Source: DASUCS01 sp041166745
Lineage (GTDB): Bacteria > Actinomycetota > Acidimicrobiia > Acidimicrobiales > JACDCH01
Assembly (NCBI GenBank): GCA_041166745.1
Contig: JBEEGH010000019.1
Coordinates: forward strand, 124,001-188,000
Direction of reading: 5' to 3'
Length of the DNA: 64,000 nt
The notes under the pieces were generated by a model. It did no database searches, was not told the origin of the DNA, and worked only from the letters and a program-made list of their open reading frames with translations. The translations under genes were made by a program, and so were the position numbers. How positions within the stretch are numbered: position 1 is the stretch's first letter; every line of letters begins with the position of its first letter. Of the stretch, positions 25,527 to 34,204 are shown in pieces.

Positions 25527-26458
25527 ACGAGCTCGAAGGGCAGCTGCGTGCGGTGCTCGACGCCGACAAGGTCGAGAACCTCACGCGGCTGTCGGGGGGC
25601 GCTTCGAGAGAGACATGGGCGTTCGATGTCGACGGGACCCCGCTCATCCTCCAACGCGAGCGAGCCGGTGCCATGCGGACGGGCGGTGGCATGCGGAGCG
25701 AGGCCTTGGTCCTTCGTGCCGCTGCCCAGGCGGGGGTGCCGGTAGCGGAGCTCATCGCGTCGGGTGACGCCGATTCGCCCGTCGGCGCTCCGTTCACCGT
25801 GACGCGACGACTCGAGGGTGAGACGATCGCACGCAAGATCCTGCGCGACGACGAGTGGGCATCGGTGCGCCCGAAGCTCGCCGCCCAGTGCGGTGAAGCC
25901 TTGGCGGCGATCCACCGGATACCGCTCGACGCCGCGCCGGAGCTGGAGCACCAAGATCAGGTCACGCAGTTCCGCGACGTGCTCGACGCGCTCGGAGAAC
26001 CGCATCCCGCATTCGAGCTGGGCTTTCGATGGCTCGAACGGAATCGTCCGCCGTCGTCCCAGGTGGCGGTCGTACACGGAGACTTCCGGCACGGCAATTT
26101 CATCGTTGGCCCCGAGGGACTGAAGGCCGTGCTCGACTGGGAGCTCGCGCACCTCGGCGATCCGATGGAAGACCTCGGGTGGTTGTGCGTGAAGGCGTGG
26201 CGCTTCGGCGCGCGTCCGCCGGTCGGCGGGTTCGGTGAGTACGACGAGCTGTTCAACGCGTATTCGGCGGCCGCCGGGGTGGACGTCGATCCCGAGGCGG
26301 TGCACTGGTGGGAGGTGCTCGGCACGTTGAAGTGGGGAGTGATGTGCATCATGCAGGCGTCGACGCACCTCAACGGGTTCAGTCGGTCCGTCGAGCTGGC
26401 GGCCATCGGTCGACGCGTGTGCGAGAACGAACACGACCTGTTGGCACTGCTCCCGTGA
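25523..26458 (+). CDS. APH-family phosphotransferase (acyl-CoA-metabolism type)
   Basis: A 311-aa aminoglycoside-phosphotransferase-fold kinase. Brenner motif V-V-H-G-D-F-R-H-G-N-F and the metal-binding L-D-W-E-L-A-H-L-G-D-P are intact. Homologues are usually encoded beside, or fused to, acyl-CoA dehydrogenases (ACAD10/11 type), where they phosphorylate hydroxy-acyl-CoA, rather than giving antibiotic resistance. The following DUF6285 gene is the usual companion. GTG start overlaps the CNNM stop by 4 nt. Confidence 0.85.
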   Translation: MNELEGQLRAVLDADKVENLTRLSGGASRETWAFDVDGTPLILQRERAGAMRTGGGMRSEALVLRAAAQAGVPVAELIASGDADSPVGAPFTVTRRLEGETIARKILRDDEWASVRPKLAAQCGEALAAIHRIPLDAAPELEHQDQVTQFRDVLDALGEPHPAFELGFRWLERNRPPSSQVAVVHGDFRHGNFIVGPEGLKAVLDWELAHLGDPMEDLGWLCVKAWRFGARPPVGGFGEYDELFNAYSAAAGVDVDPEAVHWWEVLGTLKWGVMCIMQASTHLNGFSRSVELAAIGRRVCENEHDLLALLP

Positions 26459-26799
26459 CGGAACCGCACGACCGCCCGACCGCCGGCGAGCTCGTGGAAG
26501 CCGTGCGCGAGTTCCTCGAACGCGATGTCATGGCCGCCACCGAAGGGCGAGTGCAGTTCCACACGCGCGTCGCCGTCAATGTGTTGGGCATGGTGCAGCG
26601 GGAGATCGAACTCGGCCCGGTACAGGCCGACGCGCATCGCGAGCGGCTCGAGGAACTGGGATTCGCCGACGAAGCCGAGCTGGCCGCAGCGATCCGTAGC
26701 GGTGCCGTCGACGACCGTTACGACGAGATCAAGGCCGCCGTCACGGCAACCGTGACCGACAAACTCCGCGTCGCGAACCCGAAGTATTTGGAGGCTTAG
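26455..26799 (+). CDS. DUF6285-like protein
   Basis: A 114-aa protein, largely helical. Segments R-P-T-A-G-E-L-V-E-A-V-R-E-F-L and F-H-T-R-V-A-V-N-V-L-G-M-V-Q-R-E match the small DUF6285 proteins encoded next to APH-like kinases and acyl-CoA dehydrogenases. The role is unknown, probably an accessory of the kinase. GTG 26455 overlaps the upstream stop in GTGA; the longer open frame upstream lies inside the kinase gene. Stops interlock with fabI on TTAG. Confidence 0.78.
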   Translation: MTEPHDRPTAGELVEAVREFLERDVMAATEGRVQFHTRVAVNVLGMVQREIELGPVQADAHRERLEELGFADEAELAAAIRSGAVDDRYDEIKAAVTATVTDKLRVANPKYLEA

Positions 26800-27569
26800 G
26801 CGCCGACGGCGTGGAAGCCGCCGTCGACGTGGATCATCTCGCCGGTGGTCTTCGGGAACCAGTCCGACAGCAGCGCCACGACCGCCCGCCCGACGGCCTC
26901 GTAGTCGGCGCGGACATCCCAGCCGAGCGGGGCGCGCTCGCTCCACACATCCTCGAACTGCGCGAACGCAGGGATCGACTTGGCCGCCACCGTGCGGATC
27001 GGTCCGGCGGCTACGAGGTTCACGCGGATGCCCTGCGGCCCGAGGGTCTTGGCGAGATAGCGGGACGTTGCTTCGAGTCCGGCCTTGGCGACGCCCATCC
27101 AGTCGTACGCCGGCCAGGCCTGCGCGCTGTTGTCGAAGTCGAGGCCGACGATCGACCCGCCGTCGGGCATGAGCGGAGCGACGATCTCCGCCAGCACCTT
27201 GAGCGAGTACGTCGAGATCTGTAGCGCGACGGCGACGTCTTCCCAGGGTGCTTCGAGGAAGCCGCCACCGAGGCATGAGGCTGGAGCGAAGCCGATGGCG
27301 TGCAATGCGCCGTCGACGCCGCCCCATTTTTCCGCGAGCTTCGACCGCACCTCCTCGACGTGATCGGCATTCGTCACGTCGAGCTCCCAGACGTCGGGTT
27401 CTGAGGGCAGACGACGTGCAACGCGCTGCGTCAGGCCCATGCCCCGTCCCGCCCCGGTCAGGACGATCTCCGCACCCTGCTCTTGCGCGATTCGTGCGGC
27501 CGCGAACGCCAACGAGTCGTCGGTGAGGACGCCGGTCACGAGGATGCGTTTGCCGTCGAGCAGACCCAT
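26796..27569 (-). CDS. fabI: NADH-dependent enoyl-ACP reductase (InhA/FabI type)
   Basis: A 257-aa enoyl-[acyl-carrier-protein] reductase, the last step of the fatty-acid elongation cycle. It follows mycobacterial InhA closely in layout: L-V-T-G-V-L-T-D-D-S-L-A-F, Q-G-A-E-I-V-L-T-G, H-A-I-G-F, and the catalytic Y155-x6-K162 in Y-D-W-M-G-V-A-K. The residue at InhA position Ser94 is Ala91 here. Monocistronic on the minus strand; stop shared on TTAG with the DUF6285 gene. Confidence 0.92.
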   Translation of the reverse strand: MGLLDGKRILVTGVLTDDSLAFAAARIAQEQGAEIVLTGAGRGMGLTQRVARRLPSEPDVWELDVTNADHVEEVRSKLAEKWGGVDGALHAIGFAPASCLGGGFLEAPWEDVAVALQISTYSLKVLAEIVAPLMPDGGSIVGLDFDNSAQAWPAYDWMGVAKAGLEATSRYLAKTLGPQGIRVNLVAAGPIRTVAAKSIPAFAQFEDVWSERAPLGWDVRADYEAVGRAVVALLSDWFPKTTGEMIHVDGGFHAVGA

Positions 27570-27623
27570 GGTTGCGGACCCTACTGGCAGACCAGGTGGT
27601 GCCCGCCGGTAAGGTCTTTCGTC

Positions 27624-28286
27624 GTGCGCATCGGCATCCTTGGGGGGACGGGGCCCGCGGGCAGCGCCCTCGCCGCTCGGTTGGCCTCGGTCGGCTTCGA
27701 CGTCGTCATCGGGTCACGCTCGGAGGAGCGGGCCGCCGCGACGACGGACGCATTGCTCGAGCAGTGGTCCGGCCGCAAGCTGCAGATCAAAGCGGCCGAC
27801 AACCTCGGCGCAGCGGCCGCAGACTTGATCGTCCTCGCGACGCCCTGGGACGGAGCGTCGGAAACCGTGAAGTCCGTCGAACGATTCCTCCACGGCAAGG
27901 TCGTCGTGTCGATGGCCAACGCGTTGACCCGCATCGGTCGGGAGTTCCAGCCGCTCGTGCCGCCGCGCGGCTCGGTGGCCGCGAGCGTGCAGGCCGCAGT
28001 TCCGGAATGTCAGGTGGCGGCCGCATTTCACCACGTGCCGGCCAAGGAACTCGGCGATCTCGACCATCCGATCGAGAGCGACGTGCTGGTCTGCTCCGAT
28101 CACCGTCGCGCCACCGACGCCACCATCGAGCTCGTCCGCAAGATCCCGAACATGCGCCCGCTCGACGCCGGTGAGCTGTCGATGGCGACACCGATCGAGT
28201 CCTTCACCGCCGTGCTGTTGCAGCTCAATCTCCACTACAAGACGCGAGTGGCGGTGAAGTTCACGGGGGTTCCCGAAGGCCGATGA
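27624..28286 (+). CDS. npdG: F420-dependent NADP reductase (NADPH:F420 oxidoreductase)
   Basis: A 220-aa Rossmann protein that passes hydride between NADPH and coenzyme F420. N-terminal R-I-G-I-L-G-G-T-G-P-A-G is the dinucleotide site, followed by G-S-R-S for the NADP phosphate. A-T-P-W, V-V-S-M-A-N and F-H-H-V-P-A match NpdG/Fno. GTG 27624 starts exactly at the first strand; the frame is open upstream but overlaps fabI divergently. TAAGGT 8 nt upstream may be a -10 box. Coupled to mshC by a 4-nt overlap. Confidence 0.9.
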   Translation: MRIGILGGTGPAGSALAARLASVGFDVVIGSRSEERAAATTDALLEQWSGRKLQIKAADNLGAAAADLIVLATPWDGASETVKSVERFLHGKVVVSMANALTRIGREFQPLVPPRGSVAASVQAAVPECQVAAAFHHVPAKELGDLDHPIESDVLVCSDHRRATDATIELVRKIPNMRPLDAGELSMATPIESFTAVLLQLNLHYKTRVAVKFTGVPEGR

Positions 28287-29413
28287 GCGAGCGGCGACCG
28301 ATGCGCCTGTACGACACTGCACGCCAGGCGATCGTCCCTTTCGAGCCTGGCCCCGTCGTCACGATGTACACGTGCGGCATCACGCCGTACGACGCGACAC
28401 ACCTCGGGCACGCGGCCGTCTACGTGACGTACGACGTTCTCCAGCGGCGCCTTCGCGACATGGGCCACGACACGAAATGCGTGCGGAACGTCACCGATGT
28501 CGACGACTCGATCCTCGCGAAGGCCCGCACGCTCGGTGTGCACTATCTCGATCTCGCCGCCGCTGAAACCGCCCGGTTCGACAACGACATGGCGGCACTG
28601 AACCTCATGGCGTGTTGGAGCGAGCCCCGAGCGACATCCGCGATCCCGGACATTCGTGGGTTCATCGGCATGGTCCTCGACCGAGGTCACGCGTACCAGG
28701 CTGGCGGCGCGGTGTATTTCGACATCAGCACGTTTCCCGACTTCGGGTCGGTGTCGCACTACACGTCGGAACAGATGCTGGCCTACGCGGCGGAGCGCGG
28801 CGGCAACGTGGACGACCCGCACAAGCGCAACCCGCTCGACTTCGTGCTGTGGCAACCGTCGCTCGAAGACGAACCATCGTGGGAATCGTTGTGGGGTCCC
28901 GGCCGCCCGGGATGGCACATCGAGTGCTCGGCGCTCGCGCTCCGCGAGCTCGGCACGACGATCGACCTGCACGGCGGGGGCGCCGATCTGATCTTCCCCC
29001 ACCACGAGTGCGAACGGGCGCAATCCGAAGCCGCGACCGGCGAGCCGTTCGTGCGTCACTGGATGCACCAGGCGATGGTGCGGATGGACGGCGAGAAGAT
29101 GTCGAAATCGCTCGGCAACCTCGTTTTCGTGTCCGACCTGCTCAAACAATGGGACGGCGCCGCCGTGCGCACGATGCTCGTCGAGAACCACTACCGCACG
29201 TCGTGGGAGTGGGACGAGACGCGCATGCCCCGAGGGGCCGAGCGCCTCGAGCGCTGGCGGGTCGCCGGCGAGGGTGAGGGCGGCCTCGAGGCGACGCGGG
29301 ACGCCCTCGACGACGACCTCGACACGCCGGCCGCAGTAGTGGCCATCGACGAGGCCGCCGCCGCCGGGCAGGGAGTCTCGAAGGCCGCTGCACTCCTCGG
29401 GGTGGACCTGTAA
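28283..29413 (+). CDS. mshC: Mycothiol ligase MshC (cysteine:glucosaminyl-inositol ligase)
   Basis: A 376-aa ATP-dependent ligase that joins cysteine to GlcN-inositol in mycothiol synthesis. It resembles cysteinyl-tRNA synthetase but is shorter (CysRS about 460 aa) and carries the MshC-type C-G-I-T-P-Y-D-A-T-H-L-G-H-A. K-M-S-K-S-L-G-N is the second ATP motif. Zinc ligands are the Cys of Y-T-C-G, the Cys of H-I-E-C-S and the His of P-H-H-E. It lacks the anticodon-binding C-terminus. Overlaps npdG by 4 nt. Confidence 0.88.
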   Translation: MSERRPMRLYDTARQAIVPFEPGPVVTMYTCGITPYDATHLGHAAVYVTYDVLQRRLRDMGHDTKCVRNVTDVDDSILAKARTLGVHYLDLAAAETARFDNDMAALNLMACWSEPRATSAIPDIRGFIGMVLDRGHAYQAGGAVYFDISTFPDFGSVSHYTSEQMLAYAAERGGNVDDPHKRNPLDFVLWQPSLEDEPSWESLWGPGRPGWHIECSALALRELGTTIDLHGGGADLIFPHHECERAQSEAATGEPFVRHWMHQAMVRMDGEKMSKSLGNLVFVSDLLKQWDGAAVRTMLVENHYRTSWEWDETRMPRGAERLERWRVAGEGEGGLEATRDALDDDLDTPAAVVAIDEAAAAGQGVSKAAALLGVDL

Positions 29414-29424
29414 CAATCGGACAA

Positions 29425-30183
29425 GTGGTTCAAGAGCAACGCGAATACGGACAGCTGTACACGATCGCCAAACGCGTGCTCACCCCGCTGTTCCGGTTCG
29501 GTTGGCGAGTCAAGGTGGACGGGCTCGAGAACGTACCGACCGACGGCCCGGCGATCCTGTGCCCGAACCACACGTCGGTGATCGACTCGTTCATGATGCC
29601 CCTGGTGTTGCCACGACGGATCACGTTCGTCGGCAAGGCCGAGTACATGGACGACTGGAAGACGAAGTTCCTGTTCCCGGCGATGGGAATGATCCCGATC
29701 GATCGATCCGGCGGCAACGCGGCCGAGCGGGCCCTCAACGCCGCCGCTCGGGTGCTCGAGCGCGGCGAGCTGTTCGGCATCTACCCCGAGGGCACTCGTT
29801 CTCGCGACGGCGTGCTGCACAAAGGACACACCGGCCCGGCGCGGCTGGCGATGCGCACAGGGGCGCCGATCATCCCCGTCGGGATGGTGGGCACGCGGGA
29901 CATCCAGCCGCCCGAGGCGAAGTTCCCCAAGCCGTTCAAGGTCTGCAGCATTCGCTTCGGAACATCGGTCAGCCCCGAGCGGTACCGACACCAAGACGAT
30001 CACCTCGCCCTGCGGCAGATGATCGACGAGGTGATGTTCTCGATCCGTGAGCTCTCCGGGCAGGAGTACGTCGACACCTACGCCACGAAGAAGGCCGAGG
30101 GCCTGCCGACCGAGGTGGCGCACGTCGAGTCGACGAACGGCCACGTCTTGAACCCATCGGGAGCCGTAGCGGCATCGAAGTAG
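29425..30183 (+). CDS. plsC: 1-acyl-sn-glycerol-3-phosphate acyltransferase (PlsC family)
   Basis: A 252-aa acyltransferase of phospholipid synthesis. Catalytic H-x4-D is N-H-T-S-V-I-D. The glycerol-phosphate site is Y-P-E-G-T-R-S-R-D-G, preceded by F-V-G-K-A-E. One hydrophobic N-terminal segment may associate with the membrane. GTG 29425 lies 11 nt after mshC, with AACAAT 7 nt upstream. Actinobacterial genomes carry several paralogues, so the exact acyl acceptor is uncertain. Confidence 0.88.
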   Translation: MVQEQREYGQLYTIAKRVLTPLFRFGWRVKVDGLENVPTDGPAILCPNHTSVIDSFMMPLVLPRRITFVGKAEYMDDWKTKFLFPAMGMIPIDRSGGNAAERALNAAARVLERGELFGIYPEGTRSRDGVLHKGHTGPARLAMRTGAPIIPVGMVGTRDIQPPEAKFPKPFKVCSIRFGTSVSPERYRHQDDHLALRQMIDEVMFSIRELSGQEYVDTYATKKAEGLPTEVAHVESTNGHVLNPSGAVAASK

Positions 30184-30199
30184 TCACTTGCCGTTACCG

Positions 30200-30703
30200 A
30201 TGGAGTTCCTGACCGCGCGGCTCGTGCTGCGGCCGATGTCGTTGGACGATGTCGATCTCCTCGTCGCGCTCGACAGCGATCCCGAGGTGATGCGCTACAT
30301 CACGGGAGGCAAGCCGACACGGCGCGAAGACGTCGAGAAGATCGTCGCCGACTCACTCGGTCACCGCTGGTCGGCGTTCGACCGGTCGACCAACGAGTTC
30401 GTCGGATGGTTCGGCCTCCGCCCGACCGGCGACGGTGAGTTCGAACTCGGCTATCGACTCCGCCGTGAAGCTTGGGGACAGCAACTGGCGACGGAGGGTT
30501 CGCGTGCGCTGATCGCGGCCGCATTCGACGAACTCGGCGCGCGTCGGGTCTGGGCTCAGACGATGGCGGCGAACGCGGCGTCGCGCCGCGTGATGGAGCG
30601 CTGCGGCCTGCGTTACGTCCGCACGTTCCACCTCGAATGGGCGGAACCGATCGAGGGGACAGAGCTCGGCGACGTCGAGTACGAGATCCTCAGACCGGGT
30701 TAA
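30200..30703 (+). CDS. GNAT acetyltransferase, RimJ-like
   Basis: An acetyltransferase of 167 aa with the RimJ/RimL pattern F-L-T-A-R-L-V-L-R-P at the start, the acetyl-CoA strand and loop R-R-E-A-W-G-Q-Q-L-A-T-E-G, and A-S-R-R-V-M-E-R-C-G-L near the end. Such enzymes acetylate N-termini or small amines. ATG 30200 starts the conserved strand; TTG 30188 is an in-frame alternative four codons upstream. Confidence 0.85.
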   Translation: MEFLTARLVLRPMSLDDVDLLVALDSDPEVMRYITGGKPTRREDVEKIVADSLGHRWSAFDRSTNEFVGWFGLRPTGDGEFELGYRLRREAWGQQLATEGSRALIAAAFDELGARRVWAQTMAANAASRRVMERCGLRYVRTFHLEWAEPIEGTELGDVEYEILRPG

Positions 30704-30730
30704 GCGCCCGGCGACCGATCGCCGTCGACC

Positions 30731-30736
30731 TACCCT
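30731..30736 (+). promoter_or_regulatory. Putative -10 box of a leaderless promoter (thrS)
   Basis: TACCCT, 6 nt before the thrS ATG (30743), 27 nt after the previous stop. No Shine-Dalgarno fits between. No T-box or other leader structure is possible in this space. Confidence 0.45.
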
Positions 30737-30742
30737 GAGCGG

Positions 30743-32719
30743 ATGGCAGCGTCCGACGAGATCACGATCCGGCTTCCCGATGGCTCGACCAAAGCGGTCG
30801 CCACCGGGACGACCGCGGGTGATCTGGCCGCAACGATCGGGTCTGGCCTCCGCAAGGCTGCCGTGATCGCCAGCGTGAACGGCGTCGAGCGCGATCTCGT
30901 CTGGCCGCTCGAGGACAACGACGAGGTTGCGATCATCACGGCGTCGACCGACCGCGGCCTCTTCACGATCCGCCACTCGACCGCGCACGTGCTGGCCCAA
31001 GCGGTGCTCGACCTGTACCCGGGCGCCACGTTCGGCATCGGTCCGCCGGTGGAAGACGGCTTCTACTACGACTTCGAGCTTCCGGCCGGCGCTGACGGCC
31101 ACAGCGAGCACTTCAAGGAGGACGACCTTCCGCGCATCGAGGCGCGCATGCGCGAGATCATGAAGGAGCAGCAGCCCTTCGTCCGCGACGAGATAGCGGC
31201 CGACGCGGCGCGGGTGCTGTTCAAGGACCACAAGTACAAGCTCGAGATCATCGACGACGCGTCGAGCGACCCGATGTCGGCCACGGAATCGGGTTTGGTG
31301 CGCACGTACGAGAACCCGCCGAAGTTCATCGACCTGTGTCGCGGGCCTCACGTCGAGCACACCGGCCGTCATCTCGGTCACTTCAAGCTGATGCGGGTCG
31401 CGGGTGCGTATTGGCGGGGCGACGAGAAGCAGCCGCAGTTGCAACGCATCTACGGCACGGCGTGGGCGACGAAACCAGAGCTCGAGGAGCACCTCCACCG
31501 GCTCGAGGAGGCCGCCAAGCGCGATCACCGCAAGCTCGCGAACGAACTCGACCTGCTCAGCTTTCCCGAACTGCTCGGTGGCGGGCTCGCGGTGTGGCAT
31601 CCGAAGGGCTCGATCGTGCGCAAGCAGATGGAGGACTACAGCCGTCAGCGTCACGCCGACGGCGGCTACGAGTTCGCCTATACGCCCCACATCGCCAACG
31701 GCCGGCTGTTCGAGACGAGCGGGCACCTCGGCTTCTACGCCGACAGCATGTATCCGCCGATGGAGATGGACAACGGCGACTACTACCCGAAGCCCATGAA
31801 CTGTCCGGGCCACATCCTCGTGTACCAGAGCCGGCAACGGTCGTACCGCGAGCTCCCGATTCGGTTCTTCGAGCTCGGCACGGTGTACCGCTACGAACGC
31901 GCCGGAACGCTGCACGGCTTGATGCGCATCCGCGGATTCACCCAAGACGACAGCCACATCTTCTGCACGCCTGAGCAGGCGCACGGCGAGATCGTCAGCC
32001 TGCTGCGCTTCGTGCTGTCCGTGCTGAGGGCCTTCGGATTCGAAGACTTCGAAGCGAACCTGTCGACGAAGCCGGTCGAGAAGTTCGTCGGCACCGACGA
32101 AGGCTGGGAGACGGCCACGGAGGCGTTGCGCGACGCGCTCGTCGAGGAAGCCCTCGAGTACGAGATCGATGAGGGCGGCGGCTCGTTCTACGGCCCGAAG
32201 ATCGACGTGCACGTGCGCGATGCAATCGGCCGCAAGTGGCAGCTCTCGACGATCCAGTACGACTTCAACATGCCGGAACGGTTCGGACTCGAGTACGTCG
32301 GGTCTGACAACGAGCGACATCGTCCCGTGATGATCCACCGCGCCCTCATGGGCTCGATCGAACGCTTCTTCGGCGTGCTCCTCGAGCACTACGCCGGTGC
32401 GTTTCCCGCGTGGCTCGCCCCGGTGCAGGCGCGCGTGCTGCCGGTGAGCGAGGACCACGAGCCGTACGCCGTGCGCATCGTCGACCGGCTGAAGGCCGAC
32501 GGCTTCCGTGTCGACATGGTCGAGGCCAGCGAAGGGCTCGGCAATCGCATCCGCAAAGCGAAGGTGGAGAAGCTGCCATACGTCTTGGTCGTCGGGAACG
32601 ACGACGTCGAGCATGGCACCGTCGGCGTCAACGCGCGGGGGAGTGAGCGCCCCGAGCGTGACGTGCCCGTCGACGCGTTCGCCGACCGCCTTGCTGCGGA
32701 CGTGACCGCCAGAACGTGA
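30743..32719 (+). CDS. thrS: Threonyl-tRNA synthetase
   Basis: A 658-aa class II synthetase. N-terminal TGS domain (about 1-65), editing domain with H-S-T-A-H-V (H-x3-H), then the catalytic core with zinc ligands in M-N-C-P-G-H, the class II motifs around F-E-L-G-T-V-Y-R-Y-E, and P-V-M-I-H-R-A-L-M-G-S. The C-terminal anticodon domain begins near P-A-W-L-A-P-V-Q. Full length and apparently intact. It heads the conserved thrS-HIT-pgsA-patA-pimA neighbourhood. Confidence 0.97.
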   Translation: MAASDEITIRLPDGSTKAVATGTTAGDLAATIGSGLRKAAVIASVNGVERDLVWPLEDNDEVAIITASTDRGLFTIRHSTAHVLAQAVLDLYPGATFGIGPPVEDGFYYDFELPAGADGHSEHFKEDDLPRIEARMREIMKEQQPFVRDEIAADAARVLFKDHKYKLEIIDDASSDPMSATESGLVRTYENPPKFIDLCRGPHVEHTGRHLGHFKLMRVAGAYWRGDEKQPQLQRIYGTAWATKPELEEHLHRLEEAAKRDHRKLANELDLLSFPELLGGGLAVWHPKGSIVRKQMEDYSRQRHADGGYEFAYTPHIANGRLFETSGHLGFYADSMYPPMEMDNGDYYPKPMNCPGHILVYQSRQRSYRELPIRFFELGTVYRYERAGTLHGLMRIRGFTQDDSHIFCTPEQAHGEIVSLLRFVLSVLRAFGFEDFEANLSTKPVEKFVGTDEGWETATEALRDALVEEALEYEIDEGGGSFYGPKIDVHVRDAIGRKWQLSTIQYDFNMPERFGLEYVGSDNERHRPVMIHRALMGSIERFFGVLLEHYAGAFPAWLAPVQARVLPVSEDHEPYAVRIVDRLKADGFRVDMVEASEGLGNRIRKAKVEKLPYVLVVGNDDVEHGTVGVNARGSERPERDVPVDAFADRLAADVTART

Positions 32720-32721
32720 CG

Positions 32722-33216
32722 ATGGATCGTCTCTGGGCGGGCTGGCGCAGCGAGTACATCGACGACGTCACGTCGAACGACGGGCCGCGCTCGTCCGTCT
32801 TCAAACGCATCCTCGACAGCGGCCTGCCCGACGAGGAGACGCACATCGTGAAGCGCGGTCCGCTGACGTTCGTGATCCTCAACCGCTTCCCGTACATCAG
32901 CGGTCACGTGCTCGTCATGCCGTACCGCGAGGTCTGCAATCTCGAAGACCTGACAACCGACGAGCAGTCCGAGCTCTGGTCCACGGTCACCGACGCCGTA
33001 CGCGCCATCAAGACGGCCTACAACGCCGACGGCCTGAACATCGGCGTGAACCTCGGCACCGCCGGGGGCGCAGGCGTGCCCGATCACCTGCACGTACACG
33101 TGATGCCCCGCTGGACCGCCGACTCGAACTTCATGACGGCGGTCGCCGAGACCCGCGTCCTGTCGGAAGCGCTCCCCGTCACCTGGCAGAAATTGCGCGA
33201 CGCCTGGCCGCGCTGA
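32722..33216 (+). CDS. HIT-family hydrolase/phosphorylase (AP4A type)
   Basis: A 164-aa nucleotide-binding protein with the histidine triad in D-H-L-H-V-H-V-M-P-R-W. The opening D-R-L-W-A-G-W-R-S-E-Y-I is the usual N-terminus of the actinobacterial HIT protein that follows thrS and, in mycobacteria, acts as an AP4A phosphorylase. ATG 32722 is preferred. GTG 32716, which overlaps the thrS stop in GTGA, would add two residues. Confidence 0.92.
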   Translation: MDRLWAGWRSEYIDDVTSNDGPRSSVFKRILDSGLPDEETHIVKRGPLTFVILNRFPYISGHVLVMPYREVCNLEDLTTDEQSELWSTVTDAVRAIKTAYNADGLNIGVNLGTAGGAGVPDHLHVHVMPRWTADSNFMTAVAETRVLSEALPVTWQKLRDAWPR

Positions 33217-33243
33217 TGCTGGACGGGTTACCGTCCGACGCCG

Positions 33244-33741
33244 ATGGATGCGGAACACAGCGACGAGCTACCTGAGGAGCTCGACGCGTCCAACTTCGTC
33301 GGGCCCTACATGTTCCCCGACAACAACCGTCGTCGAGTGCCCGCAGTGATGTACGCGGTCATCGGCGCCGCAGCGATTGCGGCGTGGGCATTGACTCGCA
33401 ATGGGCAACCCGTGCTCGTCAACGGCGGCCTGCTCCTCGGCGGCATCGGCCTCGTGCTGTTCGGCCTCTACTCGTACCAAGCCGGCTTCGACCTCGAGGT
33501 CGACGAGCGCGACGCCCTCGTCGCGGCCACGCGCACCGTTGGTTTCGCGGTCGGGCATGCATCGGCCCAACTCGGCTGGCGGGGCCTCCGCAGCCGGCCG
33601 ACGTGGCGCATCCTCGTGTACTCCAGTGAGGAACCCCCCACGAAGCGCGGCCTTGTGCTGGTCGACGGTGTACGCGGCGACGTCCTGCAGCACTTCGTCG
33701 AAGACAACCCCGAGGACTGGACGAAGCTCACCGAGACCTGA
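33244..33741 (+). CDS. Small membrane protein of unknown function
   Basis: A 165-aa protein with an acidic N-terminal segment (about 30 residues), then two hydrophobic helices (about residues 38-55 and 61-78) and a cytoplasmic or external domain of about 85 residues with W-R-I-L-V-Y-S-S-E-E-P-P. It resembles a family often found between the HIT and pgsA genes in actinobacteria. Function not known. A small hairpin GGACGG-gtta-CCGTCC lies at 33221-33236 upstream. The end overlaps the convergent gene by 14 nt. Confidence 0.72.
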   Translation: MDAEHSDELPEELDASNFVGPYMFPDNNRRRVPAVMYAVIGAAAIAAWALTRNGQPVLVNGGLLLGGIGLVLFGLYSYQAGFDLEVDERDALVAATRTVGFAVGHASAQLGWRGLRSRPTWRILVYSSEEPPTKRGLVLVDGVRGDVLQHFVEDNPEDWTKLTET

Positions 33742-34198
33742 TCGCGCCTTCGGCGGCCCGTAGGTGCTCCGAACCGGTGCGCACGGCCTCGCGAACGACG
33801 TCGAGGGCGCTCACCTCTTGACCGGAGCCGGCAACGACGCCGCTTCGGGTCCACGCGTCGGATGACACGTCGGCGATCGCGTCGGCCAACGCATTGCACT
33901 CCATCGTGAGGAACGTCAGCACGTCCTCCACGGACGACGAACCGTCGAAAGCCCACTGGCGGGCGGAGTCGTCGGCCACCGCTGGGAGCAACGTCGGATG
34001 GTCCTCGACCAGTACCTGGCGCAGGCCCTCACCGAGCAGAGCCATCGATCGGGCGACATGATCGGCGTGCTCGATCGCCTCATCCGGAAGGTCCTGCGGA
34101 TCGACGGACGTCAGCACCTCACGGAAGCGGCGTGGGTACGAACGCAGCGCGGCGACGGCGTCGTCCGGCGCCAGACGGGACAGATCGAGACCGGACAC
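33728..34198 (-). CDS. DinB-like helical-bundle protein
   Basis: A 156-aa helical protein resembling the DinB/mycothiol-dependent maleylpyruvate isomerase superfamily, with helix starts at R-R-F-R-E-V-L and E-H-A-D-H-V-A-R-S-M and a final S-E-H-L-R-A-A-E. The metal-binding histidines of canonical DinB proteins cannot be matched with confidence. It lies downstream of a clearer DinB gene on the same strand, with a 6-nt gap. The assignment is tentative. Confidence 0.6.
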   Translation of the reverse strand: MSGLDLSRLAPDDAVAALRSYPRRFREVLTSVDPQDLPDEAIEHADHVARSMALLGEGLRQVLVEDHPTLLPAVADDSARQWAFDGSSSVEDVLTFLTMECNALADAIADVSSDAWTRSGVVAGSGQEVSALDVVREAVRTGSEHLRAAEGAIRSR

Positions 34199-34204
34199 GA
34201 GTTC

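Noticed and set aside
30353..32614. 753-codon minus-strand open frame opposite thrS
   Set aside because: It is a shadow of thrS, and all synthetase motifs are on the plus strand.
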